Shown in pieces: positions 35,904 through 43,853 of a stretch of DNA of 64,000 bases. Both the position numbers and the translations under genes were made by a program. Numbering within the stretch: the first letter of the stretch is position 1; the number at the start of each line of letters is the position of its first letter. The notes under the pieces were generated by a model, which made no database searches, was not told the origin of the DNA, and worked only from the letters and a program-made list of their open reading frames with translations. This stretch comes from Candidatus Roseilinea sp. (GTDB lineage: Bacteria; Chloroflexota; Anaerolineae; J036; Brachytrichaceae), in contig JANWYN010000064.1 of the NCBI GenBank assembly GCA_025055235.1, positions 51,063-115,062 of the forward strand. The letters are read 5' to 3'.

Positions 35904-36657
35904 TGCGAGCGCCGCGCCTCTGCCGAGCCGGAGTGACCCCGATGCGCCGGTGGATGCGCAGGATGGCGCGGATTGTGATTACTGCGGCAACAAGCGCTTC
36001 GTGCTGGACGCATACGGCGAATTGAAGCCTTGCCCGAAGTGCGACACGGCGCAGCGCTGGAAGCTGGCTTCGCTCGCCTCCTTCTCATCACGCAACGCTT
36101 TCTCGGCCAAGCAAACCTTTCTCAACTTCAAAACGCGCTTCAACGGCGTCGAGGACGAAACGTTGGTGGATTGCCTGGAGAGCGCAGAGGCATTCGCCAA
36201 CAACCCGTTCGGGCGCTGGTTGGTGATCTGGGGCGAGCGCGGCAGCGGCAAGTCGCACCTGTGCGCCGCGGTGGACAATCACCTGATGCAAGCTGGCATC
36301 CCGTCGCTGTTCATCACCATGCCCGATCTGCTCGCGTCGCTGCGCGAAGCCATCGAGCTGCAGTCGAACACCGAGCAGGAGAGCTTTACCGGCCGGATGA
36401 ACGTCTTCAAGACGGCGACGGTGTTGATCATTGATGACCTGGGCGCAGAGCCGTCTTCGCCTTGGTCGGACAGCGTGCTGTTCGAGATCCTCGACTACCG
36501 CTATCGCAACCGGCTGGCCACGATGATCGCGACCAACGTGAACCCCGACGACTTCGACTATCGCATCGCTTCGCGCATGCAAGACACGGAGCTGAGCACG
36601 GTGATCGAGAACGCGGCGCCGGACTATCGTCGCCGCCCGCTGAGTGAGAAGCGATGA
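35758..36657 (+). CDS. DnaC/DnaI-like AAA+ helicase loader
   Basis: 299 residues. A disordered basic N-terminus (about 1-65) is followed by a zinc-binding knot CDYCGNKRF...CPKCDTAQRW. The AAA+ domain has Walker A IWGERGSGKSHLC near 157, Walker B VLIIDDLGAEP near 217 and sensor TMIATNVNPDD. DnaC-type proteins load DnaB. The start ATG 35758 has GGAGGGA 9 bases upstream, so the 146-base overlap with the dnaD-like gene looks genuine. The stop overlaps the argH ATGA. A later start would lose the zinc knot context but not the ATPase. Confidence 0.82.
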   Translation: MADEEKPRNGRDAPTAGRKSNTPRPTAKRLASALDNALPAGVGRATRPDASAAPLPSRSDPDAPVDAQDGADCDYCGNKRFVLDAYGELKPCPKCDTAQRWKLASLASFSSRNAFSAKQTFLNFKTRFNGVEDETLVDCLESAEAFANNPFGRWLVIWGERGSGKSHLCAAVDNHLMQAGIPSLFITMPDLLASLREAIELQSNTEQESFTGRMNVFKTATVLIIDDLGAEPSSPWSDSVLFEILDYRYRNRLATMIATNVNPDDFDYRIASRMQDTELSTVIENAAPDYRRRPLSEKR

Positions 36658-38153
36658 CAGGACACCGCGGCGACATGCCGGCAACCGGGAAGCTGTGGGG
36701 CGGACGCTTCAGCGGCGAGACCGATGCGCTGATGAAGCGCTTCAACGATTCGATCGGGTTCGACATCCGCCTCTGGGACGCCGACATCCGCGGCAGCATC
36801 GCCTACGCCGGCGCATTGGCGCGCGCGGGCGTGATCACCGAGAATGAGGCGGCGACGCTGGTGCGCGGCCTGCGCGAAGTGCACGCCGAGTTCGCCGGAG
36901 GGCGGTTCGAGGTCAAGCCCGGCGACGAGGACATCCACACCGCCGTCGAGCGCCGGTTGAAGGAGATCGTCGGTGAGGTGGCCGGCAAGCTGCACACCGG
37001 CCGCAGCCGCAACGATCAGGTCGCGACCGATTTGCGCCTGTTCTGCCTCGACGCGATACGCGATGCACAGCACGCGATATGCGATCTCCAGTCCGCATTG
37101 CTCGCCCAAGCCCGGTCGCACGTCCGCACGCTGATGCCCGGCTACACGCACTTGCAGCGGGCGCAGCCGATCACGTTTGCGCATTGGTGCTTGAGTTACT
37201 TCTGGCAGTTCGCCCGCGACGTGGAGCGGCTGGACGATTGCGCCCGGCGCACGGCCGTATTGCCGTTGGGCTCCGGCGCGCTGGCCGGCAACCCCTTCGC
37301 GATTGACCGCGAATCTCTGGCGGCGGAGATCGGTTTTACGCCGCGGAGGCGCGGAGGAGCAGAGGATAGGAAAGACGCCGCCGTGCCTTCGCGTCTCCGC
37401 GGTCAAGTTACTCAGAACAGCCTGGATGGCGTGAGCGATCGCGACTTCGTCGCCGAGTTGTTGTTTTGCTGCGCGATGATCGGCGTGCACCTGAGCCGGC
37501 TGGCCGAGGACCTGATCGTCTATTCCACAGCCGAGTTCGGCTTCGTGACCTTCGACGATGCCTACGCCACCGGCTCTAGCCTGATGCCGCAGAAGAAGAA
37601 CCCCGATGCGATGGAGCTGGCGCGCGGCAAGGCGGGCCGGCTCATCGGCAATTTGACGGCGGTCTTGACGATGCTCAAAGGGCTGCCGATGAGCTACAAC
37701 AAGGACCTGCAGGAGGACAAAGAGCCGCTGTTTGACTCGCTCGACACGCTGGCGCTTGCGCTGCCGGTGGCTGCCGGCGCGATCCGCACGCTGAAGGTAA
37801 ACGCCGAGCGCATGCGCGCCGCGCTCGATCCGGCGATGCTGGCGACGGATGTGGCCGAGTATCTCGTGCGCAAAGGTGTGCCCTTCCGCGAGGCGCATCA
37901 TCTCAGCGGCCGGGCGGTGGCGCTGGCCGAGTCGAAAGGCGTGAGGTTGAATGAGCTGGAGATTGGAGATTGGAGATTGATTTCGCCGCGCTTCGACCAA
38001 GACATCGTGCGCGTGTTCGACTTTGCGCAGTCGGTGGCATCGCGCGACGTGACCGGCGGGACGTCGCCGCGCGCCGTGCGGGAACAAATTCGGCAGGCGA
38101 AGCGATGGCTGGACGCAAGACGCAAGACGCAAGACGCAAGACGCACGACTTGA
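36654..38153 (+). CDS. argH: Argininosuccinate lyase
   Basis: 499 residues, last step of arginine synthesis. Motifs are KLWGGRFSGETDALMKRFND, EDIHTAVERRL, HTGRSRNDQVATDLRLF, MPGYTHLQRAQP and the signature GSSLMPQKKNPDAMELARGKAGR. Three stretches look like repeat-encoded insertions: about residues 134-144 (IRDAQHAICDL), about 227-253 (PRRRGGAEDRKDAAVPSRLRGQ, from a GCGGAGG/CCTCCGC hairpin) and 435-442 (IGDWRL). The C-terminus DARRKTQDARRTT comes from ACGCAAG heptamers. ATG 36654 overlaps the previous stop; ATG 36675 nearer to KLWGGRF is an alternative start. Confidence 0.95.
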   Translation: MTGHRGDMPATGKLWGGRFSGETDALMKRFNDSIGFDIRLWDADIRGSIAYAGALARAGVITENEAATLVRGLREVHAEFAGGRFEVKPGDEDIHTAVERRLKEIVGEVAGKLHTGRSRNDQVATDLRLFCLDAIRDAQHAICDLQSALLAQARSHVRTLMPGYTHLQRAQPITFAHWCLSYFWQFARDVERLDDCARRTAVLPLGSGALAGNPFAIDRESLAAEIGFTPRRRGGAEDRKDAAVPSRLRGQVTQNSLDGVSDRDFVAELLFCCAMIGVHLSRLAEDLIVYSTAEFGFVTFDDAYATGSSLMPQKKNPDAMELARGKAGRLIGNLTAVLTMLKGLPMSYNKDLQEDKEPLFDSLDTLALALPVAAGAIRTLKVNAERMRAALDPAMLATDVAEYLVRKGVPFREAHHLSGRAVALAESKGVRLNELEIGDWRLISPRFDQDIVRVFDFAQSVASRDVTGGTSPRAVREQIRQAKRWLDARRKTQDARRTT

Positions 38154-38932
38154 ATCATTCATCTTCCATCGTTCATCTTTCATCTCTGAAAGAGCATCTG
38201 GTCAACGGCGGCCGGGTGGAGCGCGCAGGCAACACGGTTCGCCTGACCATCCCACCGGCGACGTCTGCAGCCTACACCGACGCGCAGCTCGACGACTACG
38301 AGCATGCGCTCCCGCGCCGGTTCGCCAACTGGCCGCCGCAGCGGCTGCGGTTGCGCGCGCGCTTCTCGCACCCCGCCGGCGCGTTGAAGGGCACGGCCGG
38401 CTTTGGTTTTTGGAATCACCCGTTCACCCGTGAAGGCGGTGTGATCGAGCCGCCGTGCAACGTCTGGTTCTTCTACAGTTCACCGGAGTCGGACATGCAG
38501 ATCGTGCGTGACGCGCCCGGCCATGGGTTCAAAGCTGCGTCGCTGCACACGCCGCTGCCTTCTACGGAGCGGCGAGGTGTGCAGGCCGGCCTGACGAAGG
38601 CGATGATGGCCGTCGGCAACTTGGCGCTCAAGTTGCCCGGCATCTCTGTGCTGGCGATGGCTGCGGCGCGCTCAATCGTCCAGGCACGCGAAGCCTTGCT
38701 CGACCTGGACATGACGCAGTGGCATCGCTACGAGCTGGACTGGCTGCCCGACGTCGCAATCTTTCGTGTGGATGGAGAAGAAGTGTTGCGCGCGCCGTCG
38801 CCGCGCGGTTCCCTGGGCTTCGTCGCTTGGGTGGATAACTATCGCGCCGTCGCCACGCGCTCAGGAGAATACACCTTCACCTATGTGGATGTGCCCGAGG
38901 CGCAGTGGATGGAGCTGGAAATTGAAAATTGA
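38105..38932 (+). CDS. Conserved hypothetical protein with GH16/concanavalin-like lectin features
   Basis: About 275 residues. FGFWNHPFTREGGVIEPPCN, NVWFFYSSPESDM, then LDMTQWHRYELDWLPDVAIF with FRVDGEEVLRAPSPRGSLGF resemble the beta-sandwich of GH16-like or laminin-G-like proteins (a curved sheet with a WHxYxxDW strand and a 'VDGExV' turn). The catalytic ExDxxE of true GH16 enzymes is not seen. No signal peptide. The start is unclear: ATG 38105 lies in ACGCAAG heptamers inside the end of argH, and TTG 38150 is an alternative. Confidence 0.5.
   Translation: MAGRKTQDARRKTHDLNHSSSIVHLSSLKEHLVNGGRVERAGNTVRLTIPPATSAAYTDAQLDDYEHALPRRFANWPPQRLRLRARFSHPAGALKGTAGFGFWNHPFTREGGVIEPPCNVWFFYSSPESDMQIVRDAPGHGFKAASLHTPLPSTERRGVQAGLTKAMMAVGNLALKLPGISVLAMAAARSIVQAREALLDLDMTQWHRYELDWLPDVAIFRVDGEEVLRAPSPRGSLGFVAWVDNYRAVATRSGEYTFTYVDVPEAQWMELEIEN
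38108..38190 (+). repeat. ACGCAAG heptamers at the argH end, then ATCTTTC units
   Basis: Five near-perfect ACGCAAG units encode the last residues of ArgH and, in another frame, the possible start of the next gene. CATTCATC/CGTTCATC/TTTCATC-like units follow to about 38190. Confidence 0.88.
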
Positions 38933-39001
38933 AAATTCAGAATTGAGAAACCAGAATTCAGAACTCAAAGTTCAAAGCGCATAGCTCACAGCTCATAGCT
39001 C
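38922..39001. repeat. Heptamers between the lectin-like gene and prs
   Basis: GAAAATT/CAGAATT units, then AGTTCAA and AGCTCAC/AGCTCAT units, fill the gap between the two convergent genes and reach into the end of prs. Confidence 0.8.
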
Positions 39002-39943
39002 CTCCTCAAACATGCTGCTGATGGATTCGCCGTTGTGGGTACGGCGGATTGCCTCGGCCAGCAGTGGCGCGATCGAGATCACGTGCATGTTCGGCAGGCG
39101 CTTCTCCGGCGGAATCGGCACGGTGTTGGTGGCGACGATCTCGTCCACGTCGGTCTGCGCGCGCAGGCGCTCGATGGCCTTGCCGGTGAACAACCCATGC
39201 GTGCAGGCGACCGACATGCGGCGCACGTTGCGTTTGCGCAGGCACGCCAGCGTCTCGATGATGGTGCCGGCGTTGGCGATCTCGTCGTCGAGCACGATCG
39301 CGTTCTTGCCGTCCACATCGCCCACGATGTCCTCGATCACCACGCGATCGTCGGAGAGGCGCTGCTTGCTCCCCGCCGCTACCGGCAGCCGCAACAGGCG
39401 CGCGAACTTCGCCGCCGACTTGGCGTTGCCGAGATCGGGCGAGACGACCACCGTGTTATCTAAGTCGCCGCGCTCCTTGTAATAACGCGCCAGCGTAGTC
39501 AGCGCGTTGAGGTGATCCACCGGCACGCTGAAGAAGCCGTGCACCTGCGGCGAATGCAGCGTCATGGCGATGACGCGATCCGCGCCGGCAGTCTTGAGCA
39601 GGTCGGCCACCAATCGCCCGGCGATGGAAATGCGCGGCGCGTCCTTCTTGTCCGAGCGCGCATACGCGTAGTGCGGGATGACGGCGGTGAGGCGCGCTGC
39701 CGCCGAGCCTTTGGCGGCGTCCAGCATCTGCAGCAGTTCCATCAAGTTCTCCTGCACCGGCGGGCAAATCGGCTGGATGAAGAAAACGTCGGCTTCCCGG
39801 CAACTGGTCAGGAGCTGAACTTGGATGCAATCGTTACTGAAGCGCCGGATCTCTACAGGCGAGAGCGGCAAGCCCAGATGTTGACAGATCTCCTCTGCAA
39901 GCTCGCGATGTGCGCTGCCGCTGAAGATGGTGATGCCTCGCAT
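38993..39943 (-). CDS. prs: Ribose-phosphate pyrophosphokinase
   Basis: 316 residues. It makes PRPP from ribose-5-phosphate and ATP for purine, pyrimidine, His and Trp synthesis. Motifs are ITIFSGSAHRELAEEICQHL, QPICPPVQENLMELLQML, YARSDKKDAPRISIAGRLVADLL, TLHSPQVHGFF, VVVSPDLGNAKSA and the PRPP loop AIVLDDEIANAGTI. Two details depart from the usual enzyme: GSAH in place of GNAN, and PVDHL where PVDNL is common. A strong AAGGGAAGG precedes the ATG, with TATAAT at 39976-39971. Confidence 0.92.
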   Translation of the reverse strand: MRGITIFSGSAHRELAEEICQHLGLPLSPVEIRRFSNDCIQVQLLTSCREADVFFIQPICPPVQENLMELLQMLDAAKGSAAARLTAVIPHYAYARSDKKDAPRISIAGRLVADLLKTAGADRVIAMTLHSPQVHGFFSVPVDHLNALTTLARYYKERGDLDNTVVVSPDLGNAKSAAKFARLLRLPVAAGSKQRLSDDRVVIEDIVGDVDGKNAIVLDDEIANAGTIIETLACLRKRNVRRMSVACTHGLFTGKAIERLRAQTDVDEIVATNTVPIPPEKRLPNMHVISIAPLLAEAIRRTHNGESISSMFEEEL

Positions 39944-39992
39944 GTTGCCTTCCCTTCGTGTTCGATGAACATTATATGGAGGACGGCGTTGC

Positions 39993-40268
39993 TTAGTGGG
40001 TCACTTGCGAGGCTTCGCTTTTCAGTTCTGGAATGCAGGCGCTACCGGCATCCGTCAACCAGTACGTCGCGGATGGGAATTTCTTATTGCTGCTGATCAA
40101 GCCCAGCTCGACGAGCGCCTCGACGTCGGCCGGATCCACCGGTTCGGTGCGATCATCAGGGTGATGGAGCGCATAGAACTTGCGTCCCTCGATGTCGCGA
40201 TGGTCTTTCAGGCGCAGGCCGTACGCCATCGCGCGCATGATCCGCCGCTGCGATTCGGTCAGTTGCAT
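39993..40268 (-). CDS. Small hypothetical protein, possible winged-helix
   Basis: 91 residues: MQLTESQRRIMRAMAYGLRL, then HHPDDRTEPVDPADVEALVE, and ATYWLTDAG near the end. The pattern of a helix pair followed by LVELGLISSNK...YWLTDAG is typical of a winged-helix DNA-binding domain. I do not recognise the family. The reading frame is intact and it lies 35 bases downstream of another small gene on the same strand, so they may form a pair. Confidence 0.5.
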   Translation of the reverse strand: MQLTESQRRIMRAMAYGLRLKDHRDIEGRKFYALHHPDDRTEPVDPADVEALVELGLISSNKKFPSATYWLTDAGSACIPELKSEASQVTH

Positions 40269-40303
40269 CCTCTGCTGTTGGGACTGCCTTGCCGCTGCCG
40301 CAA

Positions 40304-40510
40304 TCAGCCGAGTTCATGCACGTAGGCTTGAAGCTGGCGCTGGTTGATCTTGACGTACTTGTCGGGGATGATCTGCGCCATCTCCTCCTCGGTCAGGCGA
40401 AACGCCAGGATCGCCAGCGCATCCTCCGGCGATTGGCCGTAGGCCAGCTTCTTCTTGCCATTCTTCATGTCGAACAGATACATGTAGTGAGGGTTAGAGA
40501 AGCTGCTCAT
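40304..40510 (-). CDS. Small hypothetical protein
   Basis: 68 residues: MSSFSNPHYMYLFDMKNGKK, KLAYGQSPEDALAILAFRLT, EEEMAQIIPDKYVKINQRQL. The fold is not recognised; the composition is that of a real soluble protein. It lies 15 bases after the radical SAM gene's stop on the same strand, so it is probably co-transcribed with it and with the next small gene. Confidence 0.5.
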   Translation of the reverse strand: MSSFSNPHYMYLFDMKNGKKKLAYGQSPEDALAILAFRLTEEEMAQIIPDKYVKINQRQLQAYVHELG

Positions 40511-40525
40511 AGCTGGATTATGAGG

Positions 40526-41941
40526 CTACGCCTTCGCCAACGCATCCCAGAAGTTTGCACGTTGCTGCCGGATGGTGGCCAGACCACGATTGATCTCGTC
40601 GTCGTACTTGCCGCTCAGCAGATCGCGATAGAACTGGTAATCAATGCCTTTCACCTTCTCGTCGTCGGGATAGCGGTGATAGTTCTCCTTCGACATCAGG
40701 CTCTTGCCCTCGGCAATGATCTGGTGGCCGAGCGCCGAGCCGGGGTAGGGGGCGTAGAACGAGATGGACGGCATCATGCGCTTGGTGTACTTGATCATGC
40801 GCATCGTCTTGAAGGCGTCTTCGCGCGTTTCGCCGGGAATGCCGAGCATGATGTTGCTCCAGAACACCGGCGGCTTCAAGCCCTTGGCTTCCATGTCGTC
40901 CCCGATGCGGGTGAGCAGGTCAATGGTGAAATAGTTGTCCTCCTCGGTGCACTCCTTGTTGAGGATCTTCAGCACGCGATCGCTGCCGCTCTCGAAGCCG
41001 ATGGACACCGTGCTCCAGTTCGTCTTGCGCACAAGCGCTTCGAACAGATCCGGCCATTGCCGGACGGTATCGGCCCGCGCAGCCGCCCAGTAGGGCCATG
41101 TCTTATTGGCGTACTTCGGATACTTGTCGAGCCACTCTTCCAGCCACGAAGGGTTCTGGAAGAACATCGAGTCGTGAATGACGACCGAGCCGATCGGGCC
41201 ATAGGTCTCGTCCAGGTAGTTCAGCTCCTCGATCACCATATCCACCGGCCGGCGGCCCATGTTGGGGATGTAGCTGTTCTCGTTGCAGAAGGCGCACTGC
41301 CATGGGCACACCCGGCTGGTGAGGATCGTCGCGACCGGCGGCGGCCCCCAGCCGCACTCCGGCTCAAGCGGCCAGTTGAACTTGGCGGCCAGCTTCTTGC
41401 TGGCCGGTTCGGGCCACAACGTGCGGTCAATCATCGGCCATTCGGCCATGCTCTTGGCGCCGACCCCCAGGATCACGCGCGGGAAGGCGTCGGGGTTGGT
41501 GACCAGGTTGACGATGACGTTTTCGCCCGGCCCCTGGCAAATCTTGTCGAACTCGGGCACGGCTAGCATTTCATCAAGGGCGACCGTGGCGTGCATACCA
41601 CCGGTGAGCACGATGCCATGGGGATTGACCTTCTTGAAGATCTGCGCCGAGCGATAGGCCACCGGGTAGGTGTAGCTGCGCACGTTCATGATGAGCATAT
41701 CGTAACCTCTCATGCGCTTCTCCACTTCCTCCCAGCTCGTGCACTGGCGCGTGCTGAACATGTCGGTCATCACACCGTTTTGGTGGAGGATGGTGCGCAG
41801 CAGGCCCATGCCGTGATCCTGCCATTGCTCGTGTGGGCCGGCCGGGTTCACCAGGTCGCCCAGATCACCCAGGTCTAGCCACAGGCGTTTGGGCTCCTTG
41901 CCTTCCGGCTTCACCTTCGGGTTGAAGAGGTTTTTGAACAT
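40526..41941 (-). CDS. B12-binding-domain radical SAM protein
   Basis: 471 residues. A B12-type Rossmann domain (about 40-150; YDMLIMNVRSYTYPV, GIVLTGGMHATVALDEML, CQGPGENVI) is followed by a radical SAM barrel with the cluster motif C212-x3-C216-x2-C219 in RVCPWQCAFCNENS. IGFESGSDRVLKILNK and MLGIPGETREDAFKTM are typical of this group (BchE-like/hopanoid-type oxidoreductases and methylases). The domain lacks the DxHxxG cobalamin ligand in clear form. The substrate is unknown. It starts MFKNLFNPKVKPEGKEPKRL; the upstream gap is 191 bases. Confidence 0.82.
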   Translation of the reverse strand: MFKNLFNPKVKPEGKEPKRLWLDLGDLGDLVNPAGPHEQWQDHGMGLLRTILHQNGVMTDMFSTRQCTSWEEVEKRMRGYDMLIMNVRSYTYPVAYRSAQIFKKVNPHGIVLTGGMHATVALDEMLAVPEFDKICQGPGENVIVNLVTNPDAFPRVILGVGAKSMAEWPMIDRTLWPEPASKKLAAKFNWPLEPECGWGPPPVATILTSRVCPWQCAFCNENSYIPNMGRRPVDMVIEELNYLDETYGPIGSVVIHDSMFFQNPSWLEEWLDKYPKYANKTWPYWAAARADTVRQWPDLFEALVRKTNWSTVSIGFESGSDRVLKILNKECTEEDNYFTIDLLTRIGDDMEAKGLKPPVFWSNIMLGIPGETREDAFKTMRMIKYTKRMMPSISFYAPYPGSALGHQIIAEGKSLMSKENYHRYPDDEKVKGIDYQFYRDLLSGKYDDEINRGLATIRQQRANFWDALAKA

Positions 41942-42059
41942 CGCTCTTGAAATTCGCCGATCCGCAGAAGTGACTCAACCGATGCTAATACTAAAACCGC
42001 GCCCTGGAAATTGACACGACGCAACGCCGGCATTTGCCCGGCGAAAAAAGCATCAAGTC

Positions 42060-42108
42060 CTGGACGCCGAATTCCCGCGCATTGAAATGCGAGAGCAACG
42101 GCGTCCAG
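42060..42108 (-). other. Hairpin between the ErpA-type gene and the radical SAM gene
   Basis: Perfect 10-base arms (CTGGACGCCG 42060-42069, CGGCGTCCAG 42099-42108) enclose a smaller CGCAT-TGAA-ATGCG hairpin. On the minus strand it starts 24 bases after the ErpA stop and is followed 10 bases later by TTTTTT (42046-42051). It may work as a loose terminator or an mRNA-end structure. Confidence 0.6.
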
Positions 42109-42132
42109 AACTCGCTGTGTATCAGGTTGGGA

Positions 42133-42570
42133 TTAGTGGCAACCGCAGCCGGAGCCGCAGCTCGCGCCCTCGTCGGTCGAGGCGCTATCCTTCGTCCTGA
42201 ACGAATGGCCGCAGCCGCACGAGGAGACGGCGTTCGGGTTGTCAATCTTGAAGCCGCCGCCCATCAAGCTATCCACGAAGTCAATCGAGGCGCCGCTCAG
42301 ATACATCAGGCTGGTCGGGTCAATGAAGAGCCGGATGCCGTTCTGGTTGACGACCGTGTCGAATTCGCGAGGCTGGGCCTCGAACGCCATGCCGTATTGC
42401 AGGCCGGAGCAGCCACCTCCGGCGACGAACACGCGCAGGCCATAGTTGGGGATGTTGCGCTGATGCAAAAGTTCGCGCAGCTTCGCCTCGGCGGCCGGGC
42501 TCAGCGTCATCGCCGGCGGCTCCGCCGCTGCGGGCTCGGTCTTCTTTTCGATCAAATCAACGGTTGCCAT
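42133..42570 (-). CDS. HesB/IscA-family Fe-S carrier, ErpA type
   Basis: 145 residues. After a 20-residue acidic N-terminus comes the A-type carrier domain MTLSPAAEAKLRELL...GLRVFVAGGGCSGLQYGM. The three cluster-binding Cys are C54, C118 and C120 (GGGCSG, SSCGCGHSF). A short extra tail ends CGSGCGCH, adding four Cys and a His that could bind metal. AAGGAG lies 13 bases before the ATG. iscX is divergently encoded 313 bases away, and complex I genes rich in Fe-S clusters follow it. Confidence 0.9.
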   Translation of the reverse strand: MATVDLIEKKTEPAAAEPPAMTLSPAAEAKLRELLHQRNIPNYGLRVFVAGGGCSGLQYGMAFEAQPREFDTVVNQNGIRLFIDPTSLMYLSGASIDFVDSLMGGGFKIDNPNAVSSCGCGHSFRTKDSASTDEGASCGSGCGCH

Positions 42571-42883
42571 CGTCTTTTGCTCTCCTTAAATCTAAAGTGC
42601 CGACAGAATCGGACGCGCGTCCGTTTTCGATCCGTATTCGACGCGCGGGTAGCCGCGCGTTTTTGGTGACACGGATTGTAGCATGGACGGCGTGCTTCGA
42701 TGGGGTGCATTAGTTCTACGGGGGCATTATGCAGATTTGCGCGGCGGATGAATCCGCGCGCAACGCATGGCAAAGCCGGCACACGGCCGGCTTTGCCCCC
42801 AACGGTTTGCTCCTATCGGCGAATGTCCCCGCGACTCATCAAGAAATAAGCCGGATGGGTATAATCGCGCCGGATTTCACAAG
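42571..42883. repeat. Divergent intergenic region with gamma and partial beta modules and two promoters
   Basis: On the minus strand, TACAAT (42680-42675) would start a leader of about 100 bases for the ErpA-type gene, containing a CGCGCGG/CCCGCGCG-type hairpin. On the plus strand a gamma module (42729-42797) with a GCCGGC...GCCGGC hairpin and part of a beta module (42797-42830) precede TATAAT (42860-42865), which is 18 bases before the iscX start. Confidence 0.65.
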
Positions 42884-43090
42884 ATGGCCGACCCGCTCTA
42901 TTGGGATGACGCCTACCCGATCGCGCTGTTGCTGCGCGCTGCGCACCCCAACGTGGCCGACCCGACAATGCTCGACTTGCGTGTGCTGCGCGACTGGGTC
43001 ATCCGGCTCGATGGGTTCAGCGACGATCGCGACGCATGGCCGGTCGAATGGTTGGAACGCATCCAGATGGAGTGGGTAGAACTGCTATAG
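42884..43090 (+). CDS. iscX: IscX (YfhJ) Fe-S assembly adaptor
   Basis: A 68-residue protein. LYWDDAYPIALLLRAAHPNV, then RDWVIRLDGFSDDRDAWP and WLERIQMEWVELL, follow IscX, a small acidic protein that binds the cysteine desulfurase IscS and tunes cluster assembly. Length and the WxDAxxIAxxL...HP and WV..L..F.DD pattern match. No iscS or iscU is nearby. It is separated from nuoB by heptamers. Confidence 0.83.
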   Translation: MADPLYWDDAYPIALLLRAAHPNVADPTMLDLRVLRDWVIRLDGFSDDRDAWPVEWLERIQMEWVELL

Positions 43091-43135
43091 GAGTTGCTAG
43101 GTTGTCGGGTTGCTGGGTTGCTGTGCTGCTGCGTG
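43091..43135 (+). repeat. GGTTGCT/GGTTGTC heptamers between iscX and nuoB
   Basis: About five 7-base units (GGTTGTC, GGGTTGC, TGGGTTG, TGTGCTG) directly after the iscX stop. Confidence 0.75.
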
Positions 43136-43175
43136 GACGAGCAATCGCACGACCGACGAGATGGAGAGTGTGGAG

Positions 43176-43838
43176 ATGGCTGAACCGACCAATGCGAACG
43201 CGCCCGAAGCATTTCAGAACGACCCGCGCGTGCCAGACGAGTTGAAGAACAACGTCTTCATCACCTCGCTGGACAAGATCTACAACTGGGGACGCAAGCG
43301 GAGCGTATGGCCGATGCTGTTCGGCCTGGCCTGCTGCGCCATCGAGATGATCGCCACCGCCGCCAGCCGGCACGACCTCGCGCGCTTCGGCTGGGAGCTG
43401 ATGCGCGCCAGCCCGCGCCAGGCCGACTTGATGATCGTCTCCGGCACCGTCACTAAGAAGATGATCCCGCAGATCGTGCGCCTATACAACCAGATGCCGG
43501 AGCCGCGCTACGTCATCGCCATGGGCGCATGCGCCACAGCCGGCGGCCCCTTCAAAGAGGGCTACAACGTCGTCAGCGGTGTGGATAAGTTCATCCCTGT
43601 GGACGTTTACATCACCGGCTGCCCGCCGCGACCGGAAGCCCTGCTGCATAGCTTCATCAAGTTGCAGGAGAAGATCGAGAAGCAGTCGCTGCGCAACGTG
43701 CCGTGGTACCAGAAGGGCGAGGAGGACGTCGTTCCCGTTCCGGTGCTAGGGCCCGATCTGGTGGACCTGCGGCGCGCACAAGAGATCAAGGAGAAGGCGG
43801 CACAAGCTGCGCCTGCGCAGGAACAGCCGGCCGCTTGA
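43176..43838 (+). CDS. nuoB: NADH-quinone oxidoreductase subunit B
   Basis: 220 residues. It carries cluster N2 of complex I. Cluster ligands are C53 and C54 (GLACCAIEM), C119 (GACATAGGP) and C149 ([11 protein letters not shown]). The ATG at 43176 follows GGAGAG by 7 bases; an ATG at 43161 is in frame but poorly placed. The last 30 residues are an Ala/Gln/Pro/Lys-rich tail ([16 protein letters not shown]) not needed for the fold; similar tails are on NuoCD and NuoI. nuoCD follows after 15 bases with AAGGAG. Confidence 0.95.
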   Translation: MAEPTNANAPEAFQNDPRVPDELKNNVFITSLDKIYNWGRKRSVWPMLFGLACCAIEMIATAASRHDLARFGWELMRASPRQADLMIVSGTVTKKMIPQIVRLYNQMPEPRYVIAMGACATAGGPFKEGYNVVSGVDKFIPVDVYITGCPPRPEALLHSFIKLQEKIEKQSLRNVPWYQKGEEDVVPVPVLGPDLVDLRRAQEIKEKAAQAAPAQEQPAA

Positions 43839-43853
43839 TGAGGAAGGAGAACG

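Noticed and set aside
41991..42245. Minus-strand frame of 84 codons overlapping the end of the ErpA-type gene
   Set aside because: Antisense-like composition, overlaps the hairpin and a conserved gene end in another frame.
43581..43591. Near-perfect DnaA box (TGTGGATAA) as a sign of an origin
   Set aside because: A single copy inside the nuoB coding sequence with no A+T-rich region or cluster of boxes around it.
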